This document shows positions 1 through 5,226 of a stretch of 5,336 nucleotides of DNA, one piece after another. The translations under genes were made by a program, and so were the position numbers. The notes under the pieces were generated by a model. It ran no database searches. It had not been told where the DNA came from and saw only the letters and a list, made by a program, of their open reading frames with translations. The first letter of the stretch is position 1; each line of letters opens with the position of its first letter. Source of the DNA: Bermanella sp051277445 (GTDB lineage Bacteria; Pseudomonadota; Gammaproteobacteria; Pseudomonadales; Oceanobacteraceae); assembly GCA_051277445.1 (NCBI GenBank), contig JBNMQC010000173.1, positions 1 through 5,336 on the forward strand. The letters run 5' to 3'.

Positions 1-522
1 ATCTATTTAGTGGAAGATGAAGCCGATGTTGCAGCGCTTACGCCACGTGACCCAAGCGCCTTATCTTATGTGAGTCAAACCACATTATCGATGGATGACA
101 CGGCTAAAGTTATTAAAGCGCTGCGTGCTAAGTTTCCCCTGATTCATGGCCCTAAAACCGATGACATTTGTTATGCCACACAGAATCGTCAAGATGCGGT
201 GAAAGACCTTGCCACGCAATCGGATTTGATCTTGGTGGTGGGTAGCCCAAACAGTTCTAACTCCAACCGTTTGCGTGAACTGGGTGAACGCATGGGTGCC
301 AAAGCCTTCTTGATTGATAACGCTGATGAGATTCAAGCCCAGTGGTTTGATGATTCTAAAAAAGTAGGCATCACAGCTGGTGCATCGGCACCAGAAGTGT
401 TGGTTCGCCAAGTAGTTGCTCGTGTGCAAGAGCTTGGTGGCACTCTGCCCGTTGAGCTTGAAGGACGTGAAGAGAACATCACTTTTAGCCTGCCAAAAGA
501 GCTACGTTTAAAAGAAGTGTAG
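1..522 (+). CDS. ispH: 4-hydroxy-3-methylbut-2-enyl diphosphate reductase, C-terminal part (5' end outside window)
   Basis: This is the last enzyme of the MEP (non-mevalonate) isoprenoid pathway. It reduces HMBPP to IPP and DMAPP in the cytoplasm using a [4Fe-4S] cluster. The frame is open from base 1 (I-Y-L-V-E-D...), so the GTG at 10 is an internal Val codon, not a start. About 173 codons are present, against roughly 316 aa for the E. coli protein, so about the first 140 residues lie upstream. Visible family landmarks in order are SQTTLS (T167/T168 in E. coli numbering), DDICYAT with the third cluster cysteine (C197; codon 169-171), NSSNSNRL (substrate-binding S225, S226, N227), TAGASAP (S269), and the EGREENI...PKELR tail. 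The other two cluster cysteines are off-window. The gene ends at TAG 520-522, and a perfect AGGAGG overlaps this stop. It faces yaeQ convergently. The identification is very secure. Confidence 0.97.
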   Translation: MYLVEDEADVAALTPRDPSALSYVSQTTLSMDDTAKVIKALRAKFPLIHGPKTDDICYATQNRQDAVKDLATQSDLILVVGSPNSSNSNRLRELGERMGAKAFLIDNADEIQAQWFDDSKKVGITAGASAPEVLVRQVVARVQELGGTLPVELEGREENITFSLPKELRLKEV

Positions 523-611
523 GAGGCTGGCTCATAGAGTCTTGATGAATTTTTCGTAGCTCTGGCTTTGCTTGACGTGAACTGCGAAAAAACATACCTC
601 TCATCATCGGT

Positions 612-640
612 CGCGGGGCAATCTACTGAATTGTCCCGTG
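612..640 (+). terminator. Hairpin in the convergent ispH/yaeQ spacer, possible weak terminator
   Basis: Arms 612-622 and 630-640 pair over 11 positions (CGCGGGGCAAT against ATTGTCCCGTG) with two G-U wobbles and a 7-nt loop (CTACTGA). It lies between the two convergent 3' ends, where a shared terminator would be expected. No clear U-tract follows in either direction; on the plus strand the next bases are ATGTTTAAG. It may therefore be a weak or Rho-assisted terminator, or an mRNA 3'-end stabilising hairpin. The rest of the 523-702 spacer shows no convincing gene. Confidence 0.35.
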
Positions 641-702
641 ATGTTTAAGTGGTTTCGAGTGTTGGATTGCAAGCATACTTCCTTCTACAGGGATGATGGT
701 TA

Positions 703-1245
703 TCACGCAGGAAAACGCTGTTCAGGCGTAAACGTTACATCTCCTTGCTCGCTGCTCACAAACACCTCGCCATCTTGAATACTTACTTGAAGCTCCATAT
801 TTTTTGCCACCAGTTTTGCCAGCTGCTCGCTGGCTTCGCTGTTGATGTGAAACACCTCAAGAGACTTTTGACGGGTAAAATGTGGCTGCATTTGGGTCAG
901 CCAAGGGCCGGCTTGTTTATCATTGTAGGTGTAAATGATGACTTTTTTGGCTTTTCCACAGGCTTGGCGCAAGCGTTTTTCTTCTAGTTGGCCCAGCTCT
1001 ATCCATAGCTTAATCTCATCGCTTAGTGTTTTGTGCCATACATCTGGCTCGTCTTGTGTGCTGAGCCCTTTGGTGAAGCTGAGTTCTTCGTGGGCATTGA
1101 GTACAAAGGCCATTAAACGCACCATCATGCGTAAATCGTTTTCACTTGGGTGCTGGGCTAGAGTGATGGTATGGCTTTGGTAGTAATGGCGGTCCATGTC
1201 ACTGATGTGCAGTTGCACTTTGAAGATACTTGCGGTTAGAGCCAT
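703..1245 (-). CDS. yaeQ: YaeQ family protein
   Basis: This is a 180-aa protein matching the YaeQ family, whose E. coli member has 181 aa. Conserved blocks are the N-terminal MALTASIFKVQLHISDMDR, HPSE (32-35), RMMVRLMAF (39-47), FTKGLSTQDEPDVW (57-70), LWIELG (80-85), a basic segment with KKVIIYTYND (100-109), and a C-terminal LQVSIQDGEVFVS strand pair. Family knowledge: solved YaeQ structures show a compact fold related to PD-(D/E)XK nucleases, but no enzymatic activity is established. An early proposal that YaeQ substitutes for the antiterminator RfaH was later disputed. The protein is soluble, with no signal peptide or membrane segment. The start at 1245 is supported by AGGTG about six bases upstream (plus-strand 1250-1254). 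The gene is divergent from ppiC and convergent with ispH, so it is probably monocistronic. The family call is secure; the biochemical role is unknown. Confidence 0.95.
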   Translation of the reverse strand: MALTASIFKVQLHISDMDRHYYQSHTITLAQHPSENDLRMMVRLMAFVLNAHEELSFTKGLSTQDEPDVWHKTLSDEIKLWIELGQLEEKRLRQACGKAKKVIIYTYNDKQAGPWLTQMQPHFTRQKSLEVFHINSEASEQLAKLVAKNMELQVSIQDGEVFVSSEQGDVTFTPEQRFPA

Positions 1246-1294
1246 GGTTCACCTAATTGTTAAGCGGTTACAAATGTTAATCATCAATTGCGTG

Positions 1295-1300
1295 ATTATA
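1295..1300 (-). promoter_or_regulatory. Candidate sigma70 -10 box of yaeQ
   Basis: Read on the minus strand, these six bases are a perfect TATAAT, lying 50 nt upstream of the yaeQ ATG. This would give a leader of roughly 40 nt. No good -35 hexamer sits 16-18 bases upstream (the best is TAAGAA-like) and there is no extended -10 TG. The region is AT-rich, so chance occurrence is possible. Confidence 0.4.
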
Positions 1301-1303
1301 CGG

Positions 1304-1309
1304 TAAAAT
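1304..1309 (+). promoter_or_regulatory. Candidate -10 box (TAAAAT) for ppiC and the downstream membrane gene
   Basis: The hexamer TAAAAT lies 34 nt before the ppiC ATG in the divergent 98-bp spacer. The same GGTAAAAT octamer recurs upstream of prfB (2130-2137). No matching -35 is visible at normal spacing. CATAAT at 1313-1318, with TTGCGT at 1288-1293 and a 19-bp spacer, is an alternative. The promoter must lie in this spacer, but its exact position is uncertain. Confidence 0.22.
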
Positions 1310-1343
1310 CCTCATAATTCTTATTTAGATTGACGGAGTGTGT

Positions 1344-1622
1344 ATGCCAGTCGCCAGTGCGTGTCATATTTTAGTAAAAGATAAAGCCCTAGCTGAAAAG
1401 CTAAAAGAACGATTAGCGAAAGGGGAAGATTTTGCCACCTTAGCTAAAAAATTCAGTACTTGCCCGAGTAAAAAAAATGGTGGCAACCTAGGGGAGTTTC
1501 AAAAAGGCGACATGGTCAGGGCATTTGATGAGGTGGTGTTTAAGCGCCCGATACTTAAGGTTCATGGCCCGATTAAAACCCAGTTTGGTTTTCACTTAAT
1601 CAAAACCTTATATCGCAGTTAA
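1344..1622 (+). CDS. ppiC: Peptidyl-prolyl cis-trans isomerase C, single-domain parvulin
   Basis: This is a 92-aa single-domain parvulin, close in length and sequence to E. coli PpiC (Par10, 93 aa), which catalyses cis-trans isomerisation of Xaa-Pro bonds in the cytoplasm. Visible parvulin landmarks are HILVK with His8, a helix containing GEDFATLAKKFS (27-38), Cys40 in STCPS, the GGNLGEF turn (46-52), the hydrophobic pocket residues Met57 and Phe61 in MVRAFDEVVF, and the C-terminal TQFGFHLIK with His84. There is no signal peptide or membrane anchor, unlike SurA or PpiD. I choose the ATG at 1344 because GGAG at 1335-1338 sits 5 nt upstream and the resulting N-terminus aligns with PpiC. An in-frame GTG at 1338 overlaps that Shine-Dalgarno and is less likely. 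The stop is followed after 2 nt by the next gene, indicating co-transcription. Confidence 0.95.
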   Translation: MPVASACHILVKDKALAEKLKERLAKGEDFATLAKKFSTCPSKKNGGNLGEFQKGDMVRAFDEVVFKRPILKVHGPIKTQFGFHLIKTLYRS

Positions 1623-1624
1623 GT

Positions 1625-2020
1625 ATGATTGAATCCATTCTACAGTTTGCCAATGAACAAAGAGCCATTATTCATTTGGTTTTACATGCACTGGTACCGA
1701 TGCTTGTGGCATTTTTGTTTGTCCCCAAAGCCCATTGGAAGCTGGCCTGGCTGGTGCTGGTAGCGACCATGGCTGTGGATATCGACCACCTATTAGCAAC
1801 CCCTATTTATGCTCCGAATCGTTGCAGTATCTTCTTTCACCCATTACACCAAGTGTTTCCCATCGTCCTTTATGCGTTGATGACCGCCTGGCCTGTTTTG
1901 ATGAAGCAGGTAAGAGGCAAGCTTAAGCCGTTTGAGGTATGGCTAGGTTGGGTTGGTTTGGGGTTATTCATCCATATGTTATTGGATGGACTGGATTGCC
2001 TGTGGATGAAAGTCTCTTGA
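1625..2020 (+). CDS. Uncharacterised four-helix membrane protein (DUF6122 / YdjM-like putative metal-dependent hydrolase)
   Basis: The protein has 131 aa. Four hydrophobic segments are visible at about residues 14-33, 38-55, 76-93 and 105-122, implying an inner-membrane protein without a cleaved signal. Polar, potentially metal-binding residues cluster in or beside the helices: His17 and His21 in helix 1, the D-x-D-H of VDIDHL (Asp52, Asp54, His55), NRCSIFFHPLH with Cys67, His72 and His75, and HMLLDGLDC with His117, Asp121, Asp124 and Cys125. From memory this His/Asp arrangement resembles the DUF6122 family and, more loosely, the YdjM/DUF457 membrane-bound metal-dependent hydrolases. The hydrolase activity is inference only and no substrate is known. 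The ATG lies 2 nt after the ppiC stop with no strong Shine-Dalgarno, so translation is probably coupled to ppiC. After the TGA at 2018-2020 no clear intrinsic terminator is seen before prfB. Confidence 0.8.
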   Translation: MIESILQFANEQRAIIHLVLHALVPMLVAFLFVPKAHWKLAWLVLVATMAVDIDHLLATPIYAPNRCSIFFHPLHQVFPIVLYALMTAWPVLMKQVRGKLKPFEVWLGWVGLGLFIHMLLDGLDCLWMKVS

Positions 2021-2131
2021 CAGCTGTGCGGTTCAAGTTTTCACAGTACTTCTAGGCAGTTAATGCCTTCTACAGGGCTTTGTGCGGGATTTTCTTTGTT
2101 TTGTGATCTATTTTTAATGGTCCAATTTGGG

Positions 2132-2137
2132 TAAAAT
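2132..2137 (+). promoter_or_regulatory. Candidate -10 box (TAAAAT) of prfB
   Basis: TAAAAT lies 42 nt before the chosen prfB start and is followed by a GC-rich stretch (TCCGCCC), a discriminator style often seen at stringently controlled promoters of translation genes. No good -35 is apparent; the region upstream is T-rich. The 2021-2179 spacer is AT-rich and otherwise contains only short, unconvincing inverted repeats. Confidence 0.25.
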
Positions 2138-2169
2138 TCCGCCCTATTTTTCGTTATGGCCTTGCCCCT

Positions 2170-2174
2170 AGGAG
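2170..2174 (+). promoter_or_regulatory. Shine-Dalgarno that fixes the prfB start at TTG
   Basis: AGGAG is followed by a 5-nt spacer (TTTCC) and TTG at 2180-2182. The encoded N-terminus (M-E-V-Q-P-I-I-N-Q) then aligns with known RF2 N-termini. An in-frame ATG at 2156 has no Shine-Dalgarno and would place this site inside the coding region. Confidence 0.8.
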
Positions 2175-2179
2175 TTTCC

Positions 2180-3275
2180 TTGGAAGTTCAACCGATTATC
2201 AACCAGATTAAAGACCTTAAAGCACGTACTGACATGCTTAGGGGGTATCTTTGACTACGATACAAAGGCCGAGCGCCTCCAAGAAGTTGAATTAGAGCTA
2301 GGCCAGTCTGCTATTTGGAATGAGCCAGAAAAGGCTCAAGAACTGGGCCGTGAGCGCTCAAGCCTTGAGGCGGTTGTAAATACCATAGATGGTATGGACA
2401 CCGGACTAAACGATTGCCAAGAGCTGCTGGAGATGTCCGTAGAAGAGGACGATGCCGACAGCGTCGCCGAGGTTGAGTCTGAATTAGAAAGCCTACAAGC
2501 CCTGTTAGAGAAGCTTGAATTTCGCCGTATGTTCTCAGGTGAAATGGACCCAAGCAGCGCCTACTTAGATATTCAATCAGGCTCAGGTGGTACTGAAGCA
2601 CAAGATTGGGCTGAGATGATCCTGCGCATGTACTTACGCTGGGGTGAGGCTAAAGGCTTCAAAGTTGAATTAATGGAAGTGACTGCCGGTGATGTGGCCG
2701 GTATCAAGGGCGCGACGATCCGCTTTGAAGGGGAATACGCGTTTGGTTGGTTACGAACCGAAACCGGTGTGCACCGTTTAGTGCGTAAATCGCCATTTGA
2801 TTCCAGTGGACGTCGTCATACGTCATTTGCATCCGTGTTTGTGGCCCCTGAAATTGATGACAATATCGAGATCGATATTAACCCTGCGGATTTAAAAATA
2901 GACGTATACCGTGCATCCGGTGCCGGTGGTCAGCACGTTAACACCACGGAGTCGGCGGTGCGTATTACTCACGTTCCCACCAATACCGTGACCCAGTGTC
3001 AAAACCAGCGTTCGCAGCACAAAAACAAAGACCAAGCCATGAAGCAGTTAAAAGCAAAGCTGTATGAACGCGAATTGATGATCCGTAATGCTGAGAACAA
3101 GGCATTAGAAGATTCTAAGAGCGACATTGGCTGGGGCTCGCAGATTCGATCTTACGTACTGGATGATTCACGAATCAAAGATTTAAGAACCGGTGTTGAA
3201 AATCGAAACACTCAGCAGGTTTTGGATGGGGCGTTAGATCCCTTCATGGAAGCTTCGCTTAAAGCGGGTCTTTGA
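2180..3275 (+). CDS. prfB: Peptide chain release factor 2, expressed by programmed +1 frameshift
   Basis: RF2 recognises UGA and UAA stop codons in the ribosomal A site and triggers peptidyl-tRNA hydrolysis. The gene is split over two frames: codons 1-24 (2180-2251) end at UGA 2252-2254, and translation continues in the +1 frame from GAC 2253-2255 to the TGA at 3273-3275. The joined product is 364 aa, against 365 in E. coli. Key motifs sit where expected: the anticodon-mimicking SPF at 204-206, and the catalytic GGQ at 249-251 within ASGAGGQHVN, whose Gln is normally methylated by PrmC. Other conserved blocks are RRMFSGE, SGSGGTEAQDWAEM, GWLRTETGVHRLVRKSPF and QCQNQRSQHKNKDQAMKQ. Residue 245 is Ala, the common state at E. 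coli position 246, where K-12 carries a less active Thr. TTG is the preferred start; an in-frame ATG at 2156 would add 8 residues. lysS follows, as in E. coli. An annotation pipeline without recoding support would wrongly start this gene at the ATG at 2394. Confidence 0.97.
2240..2255 (+). promoter_or_regulatory. prfB programmed +1 frameshift (recoding) site
   Basis: An internal Shine-Dalgarno-like AGGGGG (2240-2245) is followed by UAU, the slippery CUU codon (2249-2251), the in-frame UGA stop (2252-2254) and C2255. This layout, including the 3-nt spacing and the UGAC context, is the same as the E. coli prfB element. Known mechanism: when RF2 is scarce the ribosome pauses at UGA and peptidyl-tRNA-Leu slips from CUU to UUU, so synthesis of RF2 continues. 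When RF2 is abundant, termination at codon 25 gives a 24-aa peptide. This is negative feedback on RF2 level. Confidence 0.97.
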
Positions 3276-3290
3276 TAAAAACATAAATAA

Positions 3291-3358
3291 TCGTCATGCC
3301 TGCCAAGGCAGGTATCCAAGAAAGCCCAAATGGATTGCCATATTCGTGGGAATGACGA
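3291..3358. repeat. 68-bp palindromic MITE-like repeat between prfB and lysS
   Basis: The ends are perfect 7-bp inverted repeats, TCGTCAT (3291-3297) and ATGACGA (3352-3358). An inner inverted pair ATCCA (3314-3318) and TGGAT (3331-3335) lies at matching distance, so the two 28-nt halves pair at about 18 of 28 positions. The left half also holds its own hairpin CCTGCC-AA-GGCAGG (3299-3312), extendable by three outer pairs. The right half (ATTCGTGGGAAT) looks like a decayed partner. The GTCAT-NCC...GG-ATCCA style is typical of short non-coding repeats scattered between genes in many proteobacteria. ATAA occurs at both flanks (3287-3290 and 3360-3363, offset by one base), possibly insertion-site related. 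It carries no coding capacity. Copies elsewhere in the genome cannot be tested here. Confidence 0.7.
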
Positions 3359-3379
3359 GATAAGTAAGAATGGCGAGTA

Positions 3380-3399
3380 ACCAGTCTCAATAAACTGGT
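3380..3399 (+). other. Short stem-loop in the lysS leader
   Basis: ACCAGT (3380-3385) and ACTGGT (3394-3399) form a perfect 6-bp stem with an 8-nt loop. No U-run follows, so it is not an intrinsic terminator. It lies 80 bp before lysS. Its significance is uncertain and it may be chance. Confidence 0.25.
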
Positions 3400-3479
3400 A
3401 ATGATTTACACCTAAACAGAATTTAAACAATGCGACAGGCTCTTTTATGAAAGGCTTGGCGTTAAATTAAGGTAAGAAA

Positions 3480-5018
3480 ATGACTGAACCACGTGATGAA
3501 AATAAATTGATCGCTGAACGTCGTGCAAAATTGGATGCACTGCGTGAGGGTTGTGCTGCTAACGGCCATAAGAACGATTTTGACCGAAAACACGTGGCCG
3601 CTAAACTACAAGCTGAGTTTGGCGAACTGGATAAAGAAACCTTAGAAGAGCAAGACAACCAAGTGGCGGTTGCCGGTCGTATCATGTTTCAACGTGGCCC
3701 GTTTGCTCAAATCCAAGACACGTCTGGCACCATTCAAGTGTATGTGGATAAAGCGGTACAAAAAGAAATTAACTACAAAAGCGTATTTGATTTAGGGGAT
3801 ATTATCGGTGCCCGTGGTGCGTTGCATAAGTCCGGTAAAGGCGAACTATACGTCAATGTAACCAAGACAGAAGATCTTGTGATGTTGACGAAATCCCTGC
3901 GTCCGCTACCGGATAAGTTCCACGGCCTTGCGGATCAAGAAACCAAATACCGTCAGCGTTATGTGGATCTGATCATGAGTAAAGATACTCGTGATCTATT
4001 TAAAGTGCGCTCAAAACTGGTAGCTGGTATTCGTAAATATTTAAGCGATCGTGATTTCATGGAAGTGGAAACCCCGATGCTACAAGTGATCCCTGGTGGT
4101 GCCACGGCTAAGCCATTTGAAACGCACCACAATGCGTTGGATTTAGGTATGTACTTGCGTATCGCGCCTGAACTGAACCTTAAGCGTTTAGTGGTTGGTG
4201 GTTTTGAGCGTGTATTTGAAATTAACCGCAGCTTCCGTAACGAAGGATTGTCTACGCGCCATAACCCAGAATTCACCATGATTGAATTCTATCAAGCGTA
4301 TGCCACGTATCATGATCTTATGGATACCACAGAAGACATGCTGCGTACGCTTGCACAAGATGTGATGGGGACAACAGATATTGTAAACACCACAAAGGAT
4401 GCAGAAGGCAATGTGACGTCTGAAGTGGTTTACGACTTTAAACAACCGTTTACGCGTATCACCATGGCTGATGCGGTAATCAAATATAACCCAGACTTTG
4501 ATCCTGCAATTATTCAAGATTGTGAAAACAATATTGAGAAGCTAAAAGAATACGCCAAACAAGTGGGCATTAAAGAAGAAGCCAAGCAAAGCGTTTGGGG
4601 GCCTGGTAAGTGGTTATGTGAAATCTTTGAAGAAACCGCTGAGCACAAGCTTGACCAGCCAACTTTCATTACCGCTTACCCTTGGGAAGTGTCACCACTT
4701 GCCCGTCGCAGCGATGACAACCCATTCTTCACGGATCGCTTTGAGTTCTTTGTGGGTGGCCGTGAATTAGCCAATGGTTTCTCTGAACTTAACGATGCGC
4801 AAGACCAAGCAGAGCGTTTTCAGCGTCAAGTTGACGAAAAAGACGCTGGTGACGATGAAGCCATGCATTACGATGCGGACTACATTCAAGCACTTGAATA
4901 CGGTATGCCACCAACCGCCGGTGAAGGCATCGGTATCGACCGTTTGATGATGTTGTTTACTGACAGCCCAACTATCAAAGACGTGATCTTGTTCCCGCAT
5001 ATGCGTCCTTTAAAATAG
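3480..5018 (+). CDS. lysS: Lysyl-tRNA synthetase, class II
   Basis: The 512-aa protein (E. coli LysS has 505) activates lysine with ATP and charges tRNA-Lys in the cytoplasm, acting as a dimer. Domain order is a helical N-terminus, an anticodon-binding OB fold (about 62-135, VAVAGRIMFQRGPFAQIQD onward), then the class II catalytic core. Motif 1 lies around 193-206 (FMEVETPMLQVIPGG), with THHNALDLGMYLRIAPELNLKR after it. Motif 2 is FERVFEINRSFRNEG...HNPEFTMIEFY (242-271). The lysine-pocket and late core blocks include PLARR (406-410), GGRELANGFSELNDA (426-440) and motif 3 GEGIGIDRLMMLF (481-493). The region around 300-318 (TTKDAEGNVTSE) is about 10 residues longer than in E. coli LysS. The ATG start at 3480 has TAAGGT at 3468-3473, 6 nt upstream. 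The 204-bp gap from prfB includes the palindromic repeat. No sigma70 promoter is convincing in the gap, so transcription from prfB remains likely. A strong terminator follows. Confidence 0.98.
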   Translation: MTEPRDENKLIAERRAKLDALREGCAANGHKNDFDRKHVAAKLQAEFGELDKETLEEQDNQVAVAGRIMFQRGPFAQIQDTSGTIQVYVDKAVQKEINYKSVFDLGDIIGARGALHKSGKGELYVNVTKTEDLVMLTKSLRPLPDKFHGLADQETKYRQRYVDLIMSKDTRDLFKVRSKLVAGIRKYLSDRDFMEVETPMLQVIPGGATAKPFETHHNALDLGMYLRIAPELNLKRLVVGGFERVFEINRSFRNEGLSTRHNPEFTMIEFYQAYATYHDLMDTTEDMLRTLAQDVMGTTDIVNTTKDAEGNVTSEVVYDFKQPFTRITMADAVIKYNPDFDPAIIQDCENNIEKLKEYAKQVGIKEEAKQSVWGPGKWLCEIFEETAEHKLDQPTFITAYPWEVSPLARRSDDNPFFTDRFEFFVGGRELANGFSELNDAQDQAERFQRQVDEKDAGDDEAMHYDADYIQALEYGMPPTAGEGIGIDRLMMLFTDSPTIKDVILFPHMRPLK

Positions 5019-5037
5019 GACTCTAGCTGGTTAAAAC

Positions 5038-5090
5038 AAAAGCCCGTGTTGTGTAGCTAGTATCACTTAGCCACATAATACGGGCTTTTT
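5038..5090 (+). terminator. Intrinsic terminator after lysS
   Basis: Arms 5042-5060 and 5067-5085 pair over 19 positions with three G-U wobbles and one A-C mismatch, closed by a 6-nt loop (TATCAC). The base is GC-rich (GCCCG/CGGGC). It is followed directly by TTTTT (5086-5090) and preceded by AAAA (5038-5041), which extends the stem. It begins about 20 nt after the lysS stop and ends the prfB-lysS transcript. The A-run could also support some termination on the opposite strand. Confidence 0.95.
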
Positions 5091-5186
5091 GTTATCAGCG
5101 ATTGCCAGGGAAGCCTTACATGTTTTGTGAAGGTCAGGGAGATTTGAACAGTATGATCACTCGCTTCTGGCTCTCGCTGTGGATAT

Positions 5187-5199
5187 ACTGCTCAGCAGT
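5187..5199. repeat. 13-bp perfect palindrome beside a TATACT box, possible operator
   Basis: ACTGCT-C-AGCAGT is a perfect inverted repeat around one central base. It overlaps TATACT at 5184-5189, a possible -10 box (no good -35), and lies 27 bp before the ATG at 5227. An operator role is inference. As RNA it could only form a small 5-bp stem with a 3-nt loop. It matches no regulator site I recognise, and it is not a LexA box. Confidence 0.3.
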
Positions 5200-5226
5200 T
5201 TAAATATGATTTGATATAGGTTGAAT

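Noticed and set aside
681..692. The 12-mer CCTTCTACAGGG occurs here and again at 2066-2077, both intergenic.
   Set aside because: About one such 12-mer match is expected by chance in a window of this size, and the flanks do not match.
641..775. 44-codon open frame from the ATG at 641 on the plus strand.
   Set aside because: It has no Shine-Dalgarno, half of it is antisense to yaeQ, and its composition does not look protein-like.
2021..2100. Possible terminator after the membrane protein gene (GGCA-GTTAA-TGCC, CTGTG...CACAG).
   Set aside because: Stems are only 4-5 bp and neither is followed directly by a U-tract.
2394..3275. prfB starting at the ATG at 2394 as a 293-aa protein.
   Set aside because: The upstream +1-frame sequence continues the RF2 domain 1 homology back to the frameshift site, so this ATG is internal (residue 72).
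3212..3430. Minus-strand 72-aa open frame across the prfB end and the repeat.
   Set aside because: It spans the prfB 3' end antisense and the palindromic repeat, with no plausible start signal or domain.
3405..3450. Possible lysS promoter (TTTACA at 3405, TTTTAT at 3443).
   Set aside because: No pair of hexamers with acceptable sequence and 16-18 bp spacing could be found.
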